Shown in pieces: positions 12,410 to 18,093 of a DNA stretch of 22,139 bases. A program made the position numbers and the translations under genes. Origin of the DNA: a virus. The notes beneath the pieces were generated by a model that was given only the letters and a program-made list of their open reading frames with translations, made no database searches and was not told where the DNA came from. Each line of letters opens with the position of its first letter. Position 1 is the first letter of the stretch. The DNA lies in the IMG/VR virus record IMGVR_UViG_3300036770_002446, positions 1 through 22,139 of that record. One strand, 5' to 3'.

Positions 12410-12664
12410 ATGAGTTTAATCAAATACACAAAAAAAGATTTTTTAGAATATGCTTCCGGCTTTGATTATTGGAATAGTAAAAAGGAAGATATGAAAAAAT
12501 GGAAAATTAAACAATTCCGCGATTTTTACAATTTTACTCATAAAGACAAACAAACGGGGGAAGAGTTTAAAGCTATTGAGGGCATACATTGCTTGAATTG
12601 TATGTCCAGATTAACCCTAGATTTTAGAAATCAATTTAATTCTAACTATTGCGCGGATTGTTAA
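12410..12664 (+). CDS. Small zinc-ribbon protein of unknown function
   Basis: The protein has 84 residues, first gene of the rightward early module. A Lys- and aromatic-rich N-terminal domain (1-57) is followed by HCLNCM (about 59-64) and YCADC at the very end, two CxxC pairs that could hold one zinc ion. Leaderless or very short-leader translation is predicted from promoter 2; a weak AGGA five bases before the ATG would serve messages from promoter 1. A small DNA- or protein-binding early factor is plausible, but no family is recognised. Confidence 0.7.
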   Translation: MSLIKYTKKDFLEYASGFDYWNSKKEDMKKWKIKQFRDFYNFTHKDKQTGEEFKAIEGIHCLNCMSRLTLDFRNQFNSNYCADC

Positions 12665-12668
12665 AAAT

Positions 12669-12791
12669 ATGAGTAATTTGATTAATGAAACAATATTAGA
12701 GCAATTATTCGAGAAATATTTAGAGCAAGGCTTTAACGAAGATGAAGCCGCAAAATTAGCAAAAAAGGAATTTGAAGAGAATGACGAATAA
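12669..12791 (+). CDS. 40-residue acidic helical peptide
   Basis: ATG 12669 lies five bases after the previous stop, and the gene overlaps the gp88-like start by 11 bases. The peptide is MSNLINETILEQLFEKYLEQ then GFNEDEAAKLAKKEFEEND, two acidic helices. The FNEDEAAKLAKKEF part resembles a short UBA-like or helix-turn segment. Coupling on both sides supports translation. Function is unknown. Confidence 0.55.
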   Translation: MSNLINETILEQLFEKYLEQGFNEDEAAKLAKKEFEENDE

Positions 12792-13497
12792 ATTAGAATT
12801 TAAAAAACCCTCTAAATTATTAAATTTAGACGCTAACGCCAAAACTATAAAGGGCCAGAAATACGGCTATAAAACAGCTATTTTATATTTAGCGCCGGCG
12901 CGGTCAAGTGGTTTTAATGTATGCCCTCAAGCTTCCAAAGGGTGCGCGGCTAGTTGCTTAAATACGGCGGGAATGGGTGTTTTTAAAAATGTGCAACAAT
13001 CTAGAATAAATAAAACAAGGTGGTTTATGTTGGAGCGCGCAAGTTTTATGGAGCAATTAAAAAAAGAAATACGTGCTTTTATAATTAAATGCAAAAAACA
13101 AAAATTTAAACCTTGTATAAGGTTGAATGGGACATCGGATATAGAATGGAATTTAACTGGAATTTTTGAAGAGTTTAAAGAGGTGCAATTTTATGATTAT
13201 ACAAAAATATATAAACGCGCTCTTAAATGGTTGAATGGGGAATATCCTAAAAATTATCATTTAACTTATAGTTTAAACGAAGATAATAAAAAAGAAGCCT
13301 TTGATATTTTAAACAAAGGCGGCAACATTTCAGCTGTATTTAGAAATAAAAAACTTCCTAAAATTTACAATGGTTTTAAAGTTATAAACGCCGATTTAAA
13401 TGATTTAAGATTTAAAGATAAAAAGAATTCTATTGCGGGCCTATATGCCAAAGGGAAAGCTAGATATGATAATTCCGGCTTTGTATTAGATATTTAA
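12781..13497 (+). CDS. gp88-family phage protein
   Basis: The protein has 238 residues. It matches the family named after mycobacteriophage gene product 88 (PF17338, from memory): YLAPARSSGFNVCPQASKGC (36-55) with C48, C55 and C59, then NKTRWF, RLNGTSDIEW (114-123) and QFYDYTK (136-142). The three Cys could bind a metal or iron-sulfur group, and the RLN/TSD and FYDYTK strands suggest a barrel-like enzyme, but the activity of the family is not known. I prefer ATG 12781 to an in-frame TTG nine bases earlier. The start overlaps the acidic peptide gene. An early-expressed enzyme is the likely role. Confidence 0.8.
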   Translation: MTNKLEFKKPSKLLNLDANAKTIKGQKYGYKTAILYLAPARSSGFNVCPQASKGCAASCLNTAGMGVFKNVQQSRINKTRWFMLERASFMEQLKKEIRAFIIKCKKQKFKPCIRLNGTSDIEWNLTGIFEEFKEVQFYDYTKIYKRALKWLNGEYPKNYHLTYSLNEDNKKEAFDILNKGGNISAVFRNKKLPKIYNGFKVINADLNDLRFKDKKNSIAGLYAKGKARYDNSGFVLDI

Positions 13498-13525
13498 TAA
13501 AAGGGTGTAAGGGTTTAAAATAGAA

Positions 13526-13612
13526 GTGAGCAAGCGCACAAGCTAACAAGCGAGTGAGCAAGCGTTAAGTTAACAAGCGAGCAAGCGGACAAGCTAACAA
13601 GCGAGCAAGCGG
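13526..13612 (+). repeat. CAAGCNNN direct-repeat array
   Basis: Nine CAAGC cores in 87 bases, mostly spaced eight bases apart as triplets (CAAGCgca, CAAGCtaa, CAAGCgag), giving about three and a third copies of a 24-28 base unit. It lies in the only gap between the gp88-like gene and the next gene. The same core ends every R-box and recurs once at 14989. Iteron-like; no spacers of CRISPR type. Confidence 0.8.
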
Positions 13613-13626
13613 TCAGAAAGGAAAGT

Positions 13627-13854
13627 ATGAGGATAGTAATAAATAATATGTATGATTTAAAAAGTGTAGCTGATGTAAAAAAATATTTAAGTATTTGTAC
13701 TGATGACAATTTAGAAAATGAGTTTTATTGTTTATCAAAACAAAATTGGACAGACAGTATAAGTGATACTTTTAAAACACTTGTTGAAAATGAACTTGCG
13801 TCAAGGGGATATGAACTTGGTGCGCAATTAATTAGACCTATTAAAAATGATTAA
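13627..13854 (+). CDS. Unknown 75-residue protein
   Basis: The protein has 75 residues behind AGAAAGGAAA. It begins MRIVINNMYDLKSVADVKKY, continues LSICTDDNLENEFYCLSKQN and ends with a helix TFKTLVENELASRGYELGAQ. Mostly helical and acidic. No family is recognised. It overlaps the next gene by eight bases. First gene after the CAAGC array, in a chain of small early genes. Confidence 0.7.
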   Translation: MRIVINNMYDLKSVADVKKYLSICTDDNLENEFYCLSKQNWTDSISDTFKTLVENELASRGYELGAQLIRPIKND

Positions 13855-14035
13855 ATTAAAAGAAAAAAATAAAGATAGATTAATAGAAGCTTTGCGAGAA
13901 TGGCACACAGAAGCTTATTATAATAGTAGAAGTAGCTTTGAACAAGACGAGGACGGAAACGACATTGGAACAGACTATCGTTCTTTTGAGGCTATGTTTA
14001 AAATAATAAAACGATTAATTGAGGAGGCACAATGA
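13847..14035 (+). CDS. Unknown 62-residue protein
   Basis: The protein has 62 residues: MIKLKEKNKDRLIEALREWH, then EAYYNSRSSFEQDEDGNDIG and FEAMFKIIKRLIEEA. Two helices are joined by an acidic loop whose DEDGNDIGTD resembles a metal-binding turn. It overlaps both neighbours (8 and 4 bases), so translation is coupled. Function is unknown. Confidence 0.65.
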   Translation: MIKLKEKNKDRLIEALREWHTEAYYNSRSSFEQDEDGNDIGTDYRSFEAMFKIIKRLIEEAQ

Positions 14036-14232
14036 ACATAAATAAAAAAACTGTAAATAAATTTATAGAATTATTTAATCAACTTGCATTGGACTACGAC
14101 AGATTAAGTAAATCTGGACAGGAAACATATTGCGAAATGCAAAAAATGTTGGATATGGTCACAGAAGAAGAGGAACAAATAACTATGGACTATGTAAGAA
14201 ATAACACAAAGTCTTTTGGGAGTAGAACTTAA
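14032..14232 (+). CDS. Unknown 66-residue helical protein
   Basis: The protein has 66 residues. GAGG lies six to ten bases before the ATG, which overlaps the previous stop as ATGA. Two helices (KKTVNKFIELFNQLALDYDR and QETYCEMQKMLDMVTEEEEQ) suggest a small helical hairpin. The stop directly abuts the ATG of the next gene. Function is unknown. Confidence 0.65.
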   Translation: MNINKKTVNKFIELFNQLALDYDRLSKSGQETYCEMQKMLDMVTEEEEQITMDYVRNNTKSFGSRT

Positions 14233-14367
14233 ATGATTAAATTATTATTAACCTTAATATCAATCATATTGATTGTTTTAGGGGTAATGGTGGCCTTGAA
14301 ATTTGAATTTACTATCGGCGTATTGATTGCGCTTGCCGGTGCTATAAATTTTATTTCAAGAAAGTAA
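14233..14367 (+). CDS. 44-residue two-span membrane peptide
   Basis: ATG 14233 follows the previous TAA with no gap. The peptide is MIKLLLTLISIILIVLGVMV (first membrane span), a short turn KFEF, a second span TIGVLIALAGAINF and a basic end SRK. Two spans in 44 residues, placed in the early module, fit a host-membrane or superinfection-type peptide better than the late holin at 3124-3543, but the role is not established. Confidence 0.6.
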   Translation: MIKLLLTLISIILIVLGVMVALKFEFTIGVLIALAGAINFISRK

Positions 14368-14391
14368 ACAAGCAACAGAAAGGAAAATAAA

Positions 14392-14601
14392 ATGGATGTA
14401 CTTAATCAACTGTCTACAGTTTATAATAATTGGTTAGATGAACAAAAAATAGAAGATCGAGCAAGTGCGGATGAATTATATTTTGGTCATCCTAATTTAA
14501 ACGACAAACAAAAAAATTGGTTATCTAATTTTATTGTAGCTTGGGAACAGGGCGAAGATTTTCAATCTTATGTTGATAAGATATTACCTAACAAACAATG
14601 A
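14392..14601 (+). CDS. Unknown 69-residue acidic protein
   Basis: The protein has 69 residues behind AGAAAGGAAA. It contains LSTVYNNWLDEQKIEDRASA, FGHPNLNDKQKNWLSNFIVA and WEQGEDFQSYVDKI, an acidic, all-helical small protein with several Trp. No family is recognised. It lies after a 24-base gap in the small-gene chain. Confidence 0.7.
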   Translation: MDVLNQLSTVYNNWLDEQKIEDRASADELYFGHPNLNDKQKNWLSNFIVAWEQGEDFQSYVDKILPNKQ

Positions 14602-14613
14602 AAGGAAAATAAA

Positions 14614-14724
14614 ATGACAACTAAATTTATGAAACAAATATCAAAATTATTTAAAGCTTATCATAAAAAATATGATGCGTTTGGAAAGGAAAGAAATGAA
14701 AAAAAAAGACAAAAAAGAAGCTGA
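14614..14724 (+). CDS. 36-residue basic peptide
   Basis: ATG 14614 follows AAAGGAAAA by four bases. The peptide is MTTKFMKQISKLFKAYHKKY then DAFGKERNEKKRQKRS: an amphipathic helix with a very basic tail. It overlaps the next gene by 29 bases. Evidence is limited to a good ribosome site and its fit in the chain. Confidence 0.45.
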   Translation: MTTKFMKQISKLFKAYHKKYDAFGKERNEKKRQKRS

Positions 14725-14986
14725 TTTTTTAAGATACCAAAAATTTGTGTACAAAGAGTTTGCAAAAATAATTGATAAGGGGTGGAATGAATTTGATTTT
14801 GATATGCCTCCAGAGTTTTTACTTCCATTGTCTTTGTATAACGCTGTGTTGACAAGCGATAGATTAACAGATGAGGCCAAGCATCGTTGGATTGAGTGTC
14901 AAAAAGGTTTTTGGAAGAATGAAAAAAATACTTTCAAAGCAGAAAAATCTCAAAATGTAATGAGGAAGAAACCTATTTTACATTAG
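14696..14986 (+). CDS. Unknown 96-residue protein
   Basis: I start this at ATG 14696 (GGAAAGGAAAGAA immediately upstream) rather than an in-frame ATG 24 bases earlier, which lacks a ribosome site. The protein starts with a Lys run (MKKKDKKEADFLRYQKFVYK), then NEFDFDMPPEFLLPLSLYNAV, LTDEAKHRWIECQKGFW and a basic end. The central part resembles a small helical domain. No family is recognised. It is the last small gene before the structured region and the small terminase. Confidence 0.7.
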   Translation: MKKKDKKEADFLRYQKFVYKEFAKIIDKGWNEFDFDMPPEFLLPLSLYNAVLTSDRLTDEAKHRWIECQKGFWKNEKNTFKAEKSQNVMRKKPILH

Positions 14987-15001
14987 TGAGCAAGCGATTA
15001 A

Positions 15002-15091
15002 AAGGGGACTCAGTATCAAGAATTACATTACAAGGTATTCTGTCGTAAGCCAGTCCCCCTTAACATGAAGGTTTTAACGTAAGTTAAAAAC
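15002..15091 (+). ncRNA. Candidate structured element upstream of small terminase
   Basis: GGGGACT 15004-15010 pairs with AGTCCCC 15052-15058 (7 bp, with AA/TT able to extend through a one-base bulge), enclosing 41 bases. A second hairpin follows: GTTTTAAC 15071-15078, loop GTAA, GTTAAAAAC 15083-15091. There is no U-tract after either. It fills the gap before terS. It could be a leader RNA, or part of the packaging (pac) site that often lies in or near terS. One example only, so no covariation support. Confidence 0.4.
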
Positions 15092-15120
15092 TAATTGCTT
15101 TGTACGCCAAATTACGGTAT

Positions 15121-15645
15121 ATGTCAATATTTATGGGATTACCATCTAAATTAACAGAAAAACAAATAAAATTTGCAGAACTACTTGTCTATAATGAAGG
15201 TAGGATGTCCCCTGCTGAATGTGCTTTTGAAGCAGGATATCAGACCAGACCAAGACAGGCGGCAAGCGAACTCAGAAATCCAAAATACTCACCATTGGTT
15301 GTAAAGTATATTGGTGAACTTAGAGCTGAGGTGCAAGAAAAATACGGTATTACTTTTGAAAGACATCTTACAGAGCTCGCAAAACTTAGAGATGATGCAA
15401 GGGTCAAAGGAGCGTGGGCGGCTGCAATAAATGCAGAGGTAGCAAGAGGTAAAGCCGGAGGTTTATATGTGGATCAAAAATTAATTATGACTGGTAATTT
15501 AGATAATATGTCAGAGAAAGAATTAGAAGCTAAGCTTAAACAAATATTAGATGACCACAAGAATGTAATTAATATTTCAGAGGATGTGGAAGATGTAATT
15601 ACAGAGAGCGCACAGGCTTCTTTGGAAGAGTCAAAACAGTCTTAA
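15121..15645 (+). CDS. terS: Terminase small subunit
   Basis: The protein has 174 residues from ATG 15121 (an in-frame TTG at 15100 and ATG at 15133 are alternatives). It shows the terminase_2-type layout: LTEKQIKFAELLVYNEGRMS then AECAFEAGYQTRPRQAASEL (a helix-turn-helix that binds phage DNA), NPKYSPLVVKYIGELRAEVQ, and a central helical oligomerisation part with FERHLTELAKLRDDA. The C-terminus is acidic and coiled. It recognises the packaging start and hands DNA to the large subunit. It is about 6 kb from terL and on the other strand, at the end of the early-type rightward module. Its last 47 bases are overlapped by an antisense gene. Confidence 0.85.
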   Translation: MSIFMGLPSKLTEKQIKFAELLVYNEGRMSPAECAFEAGYQTRPRQAASELRNPKYSPLVVKYIGELRAEVQEKYGITFERHLTELAKLRDDARVKGAWAAAINAEVARGKAGGLYVDQKLIMTGNLDNMSEKELEAKLKQILDDHKNVINISEDVEDVITESAQASLEESKQS

Positions 15646-15745
15646 ATCTTTTAGGTTTCAAGCCTTGTGAATCGGGGCCTTTAGTTGGTGGTATCTGATC
15701 CCATTTAACATGAGGCATATTCTTTGTAAGGTTTGGGTTTTTCAT
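15599..15745 (-). CDS. 48-residue basic peptide antisense to the end of terS
   Basis: The ATG at 15745 overlaps the stop of the gene at 15742-16032 as ATGA, and the reading frame stays open to TAA 15599. The peptide is MKNPNLTKNMPHVKWDQIPP then TKGPDSQGLKPKRFKTVLTL and a Lys-rich end. I recall the MPHVKWDQIPPTKGPDSQGL pattern from other marine phages. The coupling and the pattern support it as a real gene even though its 3' part lies over 47 bases of terS on the other strand. Function is unknown. Confidence 0.6.
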   Translation of the reverse strand: MKNPNLTKNMPHVKWDQIPPTKGPDSQGLKPKRFKTVLTLPKKPVRSL

Positions 15746-16032
15746 ATATTAATTTTTTCTAATTTAACAATACATCCTATTGGATATACATTCCTATCAG
15801 AAAATGTTTTTTCAGTGTTATCATAGCTAGCAAAACTTCTAATGCAAGTTTTATCCTTACTAAAGATATACCCATAACTAATCATCTCGTTTGGTTTTAA
15901 TGTATTAAATTCATCGGCATCAGCGTGTCCTGAATCACCTACGATATCAAGCCAAGTAATCTTGTAGAAGTAATATCGTTTTTTATTTATTAACAAAGAT
16001 CTGTATTTTGATTTTTTATTTTTTCTAGGCAT
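15742..16032 (-). CDS. Unknown 96-residue protein (DIVGDS family type)
   Basis: I start this at ATG 16032 (MPRKNKKSKYRSLLINKKRY), since AGAAGAGG lies just ahead; an in-frame ATG five codons earlier has no ribosome site. It contains YKITWLDIVGDSGHADADEF, LKPNEMISYGYIFSKDK and YPIGCIVKLEK. The (W/Y)xDIVGDS...LKP...GY...P.GC layout is one I associate with a small phage family without known function. Predicted beta-rich. Coupled to the 48-residue peptide downstream. Confidence 0.7.
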   Translation of the reverse strand: MPRKNKKSKYRSLLINKKRYYFYKITWLDIVGDSGHADADEFNTLKPNEMISYGYIFSKDKTCIRSFASYDNTEKTFSDRNVYPIGCIVKLEKINI

Positions 16033-16058
16033 AACCTCTTCTAACATATAAGTGGAAC

Positions 16059-16330
16059 TTTGACCCCTCCTAAGTTTTTAAAAAAAACAAAAAGGTCGCG
16101 CACGCAGAGTACATAAAATTGGTGTATTTATTGACTTATTTGTTCTTGCCAACACAAAAAATCAAAAAAGCTAGCAATACCAACAAATTTGCCAGAGCTT
16201 GCCAACAGAATTTGACTGCTCTGGCAAGACATTCTTCAATAATACCAACAGTTCTAGACGATATTTTGCACTTTTGCCAGCCTGCCAGCCTAAAAAAATT
16301 TTATTCTAAAAAAAAATAGGAGGGGTCAAA
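16059..16330. repeat. 272-bp non-coding element bounded by 14-bp inverted repeats
   Basis: TTTGACCCCTCCTA at 16059-16072 is the exact inverse complement of 16317-16330. Inside are a second inverted repeat (TTGCCAGAGC near 16189 with GCTCTGGCAA near 16219), several TTGCCA boxes in both directions, two AATACCAACA and two CTTGCCAACA copies. No gene and no obvious target-site duplication are seen. The right arm can instead pair with CCTCCT at 16333-16338. MITE-like element, recombination site or control region are all possible. Confidence 0.55.
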
Positions 16331-16358
16331 ATCCTCCTTATGTTTGGCAAACGGCCAG

Positions 16359-16380
16359 ATAGTAAACATATGTTTACTAT
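16359..16380. promoter_or_regulatory. 22-bp perfect palindrome
   Basis: Half-site ATAGTAAACAT followed directly by its inverse complement, centred at 16369/16370. It lies about 125 bases before the acidic-protein start. A dimeric repressor or other DNA-binding site is likely. Confidence 0.55.
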
Positions 16381-16414
16381 AAAAGAAAAAAGTTAATGAA
16401 ATCAATCCCCGCTC

Positions 16415-16468
16415 CGCGTTCCGCTACCCCCACTCCAAATTTAACTTGTCACAGGACATCGGAACGCG
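16415..16468 (+). repeat. 9-bp GC-rich inverted repeat in leader
   Basis: CGCGTTCCG 16415-16423 with CGGAACGCG 16460-16468, a 36-base loop. It sits in the leader of the acidic protein gene, in a stretch noticeably more GC-rich than its surroundings. Confidence 0.45.
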
Positions 16469-16503
16469 TATCGTTGCCGCCTCAACTAACAAAAGGAGCA
16501 GCC

Positions 16504-16662
16504 ATGCCAAGAAAAAAAGAGGAAACTATCGAGGATATTATCGATAGAATAGAGGCAGACCTAGAGATCATCAGAGATAAAGCTATTGAAAATAGCGAAG
16601 AAGATGAGTTCGAAGACGAGGATGAGGACGAGGATGAAGACGAAGACGAGGATGACGAATAA
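16504..16662 (+). CDS. Small hyperacidic protein with Asp/Glu tail
   Basis: The protein has 52 residues from ATG 16504, preceded by AAAGGAG; longer in-frame starts upstream cross the GC-rich leader and lack ribosome sites. Residues 1-33 are a charged helix (MPRKKEETIEDIIDRIEADL), and 34-52 are almost only Asp and Glu (alternating from about residue 38). No family is recognised. Such acidic tails can imitate DNA or bind basic proteins, so an anti-host or chaperone-type role is conceivable but unproven. It stands alone on the plus strand with its own control region and faces the lysin gene tail to tail. Confidence 0.7.
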   Translation: MPRKKEETIEDIIDRIEADLEIIRDKAIENSEEDEFEDEDEDEDEDEDEDDE

Positions 16663-16671
16663 ATAATCTTA

Positions 16672-16699
16672 TAGTGTGTGGCAGAAATGTCACACACTA
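16672..16699. terminator. Hairpin between convergent genes
   Basis: TAGTGTGTG 16672-16680 pairs with CACACACTA 16691-16699 around a 10-base loop. It lies 10 bases after the acidic gene and 6 bases after the lysin gene on the other strand. No strong U-run on either side, so termination is likely but not typical. Confidence 0.45.
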
Positions 16700-16704
16700 C
16701 CCAC

Positions 16705-17265
16705 CTAAAACCCTAAATCTTTAATTTCTTTGTGAGTTCTAATCAATAATTGTGGATAATCTTTATTAGTAGAATAGTTATATAATAGGTGAAAATAGCG
16801 ATTTACGTCATTTACGCGCAGTTTTGACTGTAATAACCGTTCATTCCTAAAAGAAATATAAGCATCCTTAGTATTAAGCAAATTCATATAGTACTCAATA
16901 GAATGGCATTTAGTCTTAAATTTAGCCACTCTGAAGGGGGCATTTGGGTTATCCCTAGGGGTCATACCGGTATGTAAATTTTTAAACTGATAGATACCCA
17001 TTAAATTGTTTCCTTCTTTGGCATAACGTGATCTACCATAATTAGACTCTAGTGCCGCCTGTGCTAACAGTAGTTTTCTTGGTATGATTTCTTCTTTCTT
17101 CATTCTTTTCTCTAAATAATCCGCGCATTTATTGACGGATTGTATGAATTCTGTGTTATTCGTATAGCCAAAGGCGGGCTGTGAGAATACAACAAACAGT
17201 ATGATAATTGCCCAAATGACAATTGCAATTCCGTAAATCAGTATATAATCTTTTAAATTATTCAC
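16705..17265 (-). CDS. Lysin: glucosaminidase-type peptidoglycan hydrolase
   Basis: The protein has 186 residues from GTG 17265, with GGAGG five bases upstream. Residues 7-29 are a membrane/signal segment (YILIYGIAIVIWAIIILFVV) ending near PAFGYT, so it may be exported or held at the membrane before release. The catalytic domain (about 40-180) follows the glucosaminidase/Bax pattern (PF01832): LLLAQAALESNYGRSRYAKE with the presumed catalytic E73, NNLMGIYQF and a late YSTNKDYPQLL. It cuts the glycan chain of the cell wall at the end of infection, with the holin at 3124-3543 as likely partner. Confidence 0.85.
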   Translation of the reverse strand: MNNLKDYILIYGIAIVIWAIIILFVVFSQPAFGYTNNTEFIQSVNKCADYLEKRMKKEEIIPRKLLLAQAALESNYGRSRYAKEGNNLMGIYQFKNLHTGMTPRDNPNAPFRVAKFKTKCHSIEYYMNLLNTKDAYISFRNERLLQSKLRVNDVNRYFHLLYNYSTNKDYPQLLIRTHKEIKDLGF

Positions 17266-17295
17266 TTATTCCTCCGACGATGTTGGTTAGTTTAT

Positions 17296-17856
17296 TTAAG
17301 AGCTTATCTTGGATCCTTTTGCCAAGTTTTCGCTGGCCCATAAAGGCTGTAAGTTTGTATAGTGGAAGCATTTTGCCTGTTCCTCAGGTTTTGTCAAGTC
17401 AAAAGATGAGCAAGGTTTTATGTGGTCTATGTGCCATTTTCCATGGTTTTCTCTAGTCATACCTAATTTAAATGATTTTTCTAAGTGTTCCCAAACTTTT
17501 TCTATACTTTCAACACCTAATAATTTTAATGTGGGTGCGCTTTTTGTTTTTCCTTTCAAAACATGAATTATTCTAGTTCTTAAACATGCTTTTAATCTAA
17601 AAGATGGATCTGTTTTATATTTTTTACTGTTATAGGCCATGCTTTTTTTACAAATTATTTTTTTGTTTTTCTTTCTCCATCGGAGTCCACTTAAACGATG
17701 TTGTTCGTAATTATTCTTGACCCAATTATTACAAATAATTTTTCTTTTTTCAGGATTGTTTTTTATCCACTTTCTAACTCTTTCAATTACAAGATCTTTA
17801 TTTCTCAAGTACCATTTTTTATTGTACTCTTTCATGTACTTCTTACGATCAAACAT
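17296..17856 (-). CDS. HNH homing-type endonuclease
   Basis: The protein has 186 residues. The N-terminal 90 are very basic, with repeated WxxKNxxK-like segments, probably DNA-binding. The C-terminal part has GKWHIDHIKPCSSFDLTKPE (139-158) with H142 and D144-H145, then CFHYTNLQPLWASENLAKGS with N168 and N177, a full HNH nuclease core. Free-standing HNH endonucleases are common mobile genes in phages. It lies between the lysin and a small unknown gene with short gaps on both sides (30 and 6 bases), consistent with insertion. No ribosome site is clear. Confidence 0.85.
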   Translation of the reverse strand: MFDRKKYMKEYNKKWYLRNKDLVIERVRKWIKNNPEKRKIICNNWVKNNYEQHRLSGLRWRKKNKKIICKKSMAYNSKKYKTDPSFRLKACLRTRIIHVLKGKTKSAPTLKLLGVESIEKVWEHLEKSFKLGMTRENHGKWHIDHIKPCSSFDLTKPEEQAKCFHYTNLQPLWASENLAKGSKISS

Positions 17857-17862
17857 ATTTTA

Positions 17863-18093
17863 TTATGATTGTTTATAAGTTATTGATCTAAATCTTTGTA
17901 AGCCTTCAGCTTTTAATACAATTCTTGCAGGCTCTGGTGAGTTGATTAATCTATTTTGTTGTAGTTCTATTCTTCTAATCTCTTCTAAATAACCATCTTT
18001 TGTTTCAATATAAATTGGACAATCTGAAATGATTGTGCCTTTTTGTCCGTTAGTAAATTTAGATAGTACTTGTTGTAGGTCTCTCAGTCTCAT
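17863..18093 (-). CDS. Unknown 76-residue protein
   Basis: The protein has 76 residues with GGAG before the ATG. It contains MRLRDLQQVLSKFTNGQKGT, then strands CPIYIETKDGYLEEIRRIEL and PARIVLKAEGLQR. A small alpha-plus-beta protein by composition. I have seen ...I....ARIVLKA endings in marine phage proteins of no known role. It overlaps the upstream gene by four bases (ATGA). Confidence 0.65.
   Translation of the reverse strand: MRLRDLQQVLSKFTNGQKGTIISDCPIYIETKDGYLEEIRRIELQQNRLINSPEPARIVLKAEGLQRFRSITYKQS

Noticed and set aside
13526-13612. Repeat array as a CRISPR
   Set aside because: Units are 8 bases with 3-base gaps; there are no spacers of 25-40 bases and no cas genes.
13694-13720. Third hammerhead suggested by ACTGATGACAA
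   Set aside because: It lies inside a gene, with no GAAA core or pairing stems at the right distance. The same applies to the CTGATGA at 10013.
15004-15058. Seven-pair acceptor-like stem as a possible tRNA
   Set aside because: The span is only 55 bases, with no D-arm, anticodon stem or TTC arm.
16119-16319. 66-codon frame inside the inverted-repeat element
   Set aside because: No ribosome site, and the product is explained by the nested TTGCCA repeats.
16396-16503. Longer N-terminus for the acidic protein
   Set aside because: It crosses a GC-rich inverted repeat and lacks a ribosome site, whereas ATG 16504 has AGGAG.
16482-16697. Poly-Ser frame opposite the acidic gene
   Set aside because: It is the mirror of GAN-rich Asp/Glu codons; no ribosome site.
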